DNA from: Dunaliella salina
Taxonomy: Eukaryota; Chlorophyta; Chlorophyceae; Chlamydomonadales; Dunaliellaceae
Reading direction: 5' to 3'
Assembly: GCA_002284615.2 (NCBI GenBank)
Contig: MU069605.1
Span: 237,978-255,795, forward strand
DNA: 17,818 nt
The translations under genes were made by a program, and so were the position numbers. Of the stretch, positions 16,740 to 17,818 are shown piece after piece. Numbering within the stretch: the first letter of the stretch is position 1; every line of letters starts with the position of its first letter. The notes under the pieces were generated by a model. It was not told the origin of the DNA. It made no database searches and saw only the letters and a list, made by a program, of their open reading frames with translations.

Positions 16740-17690
16740 TCTCATAAACACATGCCGCTCGTAGGGACCAGCCTTTCCTTTCAAAGCAAAATCATTTTTA
16801 ACCACCACATGGGTACCCTCTTCTACCAAAAGCATGCAGTATGCTTTCAAATTTCCACCTGTCTACGTCAACGCCCACACTGCTCGGAGTCTGACAGTGT
16901 CATTCACATTCTATCAGGATGTGAATATTCCATCATGTCAAATATGGTATCTGAGCACCAATATCACCAGCAGAAGCCTCCTTCAACGAATCAGCAAAGG
17001 CCCCCTTAGGGCAGACCTTGCCTCCATGAGCATTAGCAGCGCTAATTGTATTGCTTTACAAGATCCCCAGATTCCTGAGCACTTAACCCCTCCCTAGTAC
17101 ATTTTCCCTTGTCGCTTCCCTAACAAAGAAAGGCTCATTTCTAGTCGCTCTGATGCAATATCAGCCTGATACTGAGATGCTCATATGAAAAGAGAGAGTG
17201 CCAAGGACCAATTCCTGGTATGGTCCGTCACCCTAGTCAGCACCTCCCAGAATAGAGGTTTGTCCATCTCGTGGAAGGCAAATGCTGTGAACACACCTAG
17301 CCCAATAATCAGCTTGAGGCCTCCAAGTGGCAGCATCACGATTATATCGCCATGTCTCGAGGGCCTCAGCTCAAGTCACCCTTTCTACAATTATGTTGTG
17401 GTGTGGGTGGGATCATCTAGAACTTTAACACATCGGAGCAGCTTAAAGCAAATTGGTCTTGCCATTCACAAGGCCACAGGCCACCAAGCTTGCTTTGGAG
17501 GATCATGCTGATTCTGTCCAGTATGCTTACAAACTTGCTAGCACTAGACGAGCTCTTAAGAAAAATTCCCTCAAACTCTCATCAGCAAAAACAGGCATTG
17601 GCGACTGCTAGTAATCCTCCTGGTCCTCACTGACTTCTTCCTTTAAATTTTCTTGATGTAGCGGATACACGGCGCCTCAGCCCTAAGGAC
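16740..17690 (+). pseudogene. Copy C: CCHC knuckle, endonuclease and 3' UTR
   Basis: It begins with KHMP (RNMP in copy A), then HMGTLFYQKHAV, and the knuckle part C-x7-H-x4-C (16881-16922). FPNKERLISSRSD follows: the PD of the nuclease is SD, so it is inactive. After a variable loop, HLVEGKCCEHT (about 17265) and LEASKWQH match copies F and A. The ORF ends at TAG 17609-17611. The 3' UTR has GCTAGTAATCCTCCTGGTCC and TTGATGTAGCGG, closest to copy A. The T-rich tail is not clear and (TG)n follows. Confidence 0.68.
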
Positions 17691-17694
17691 CCTC

Positions 17695-17818
<124 letters not shown>

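Noticed and set aside
6261..17690. LTR retrotransposon
   Set aside because: No long terminal repeats, protease, integrase or primer binding site; truncated 5' ends and a restriction-like endonuclease point to a LINE.

Overview
The window looks like nuclear DNA of a eukaryote, most likely a chlorophyte green alga with a repeat-rich genome of moderate GC content (Dunaliella-like would fit, but the species cannot be proven from the sequence). The evidence is spliceosomal introns with GTGAGC/TTGCAG borders, a TGTAA motif of the kind used as an algal polyadenylation signal, long (CA)n/(TG)n microsatellites, and dense nested retroelement remains. There are no bacterial operons, ribosome binding sites, tRNA or rRNA genes, or CRISPR arrays.

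Region 1 (1-1.8 kb) holds the 3' end of a host gene on the + strand. Two exons (29-174 and 1047-1177) join in frame and encode a GYF_2-type domain followed by a basic C-terminus. The 872-bp intron carries a perfect 14-bp inverted repeat and a 37-bp tandem duplication. A G/C-rich minisatellite lies downstream. Region 2 (1.8-3.05 kb) has no firm gene; a weak two-exon candidate lies on the minus strand.

Region 3 (about 3.05 kb to the end) is a graveyard of one unusual family of LINE-like retrotransposons, present as at least seven 5'-truncated or rearranged copies. I label them H (3066-3462), G (3463-3815), F (minus, 4248-6255), 0 (6261-6670), A (6809-11262), B (11263-14310), E (14311-15216) and D/C (15217-17690). 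Copy A is the most complete. Its order is: end of a reverse transcriptase, a PHD finger, a PCIF1-like adenine methyltransferase domain, RNase H, a CCHC knuckle, and a restriction-like (PD-(D/E)xK) endonuclease. Other copies support parts of this order. No copy keeps the RT catalytic core, and every long frame is broken, so none is autonomous.

Most + strand copies abut tail-to-head: the T-rich 3' tail of one is followed directly by the truncated 5' end of the next. The tails carry a short stem-loop that is kept as a structure while its sequence changes. D (minus) and C (plus) meet head to head and together cover the element once without overlap, the structure expected from twin priming. Copy F has a 1.5-kb expansion between the two halves of its endonuclease motif, containing a 69-bp minisatellite and about 50 CA repeats. 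The window ends in a (TG)n microsatellite.

The main candidate for a novel system is the retroelement polyprotein that combines a chromatin-reader-like PHD finger and an mRNA-cap-type adenine methyltransferase fold with RNase H and a restriction-like endonuclease.
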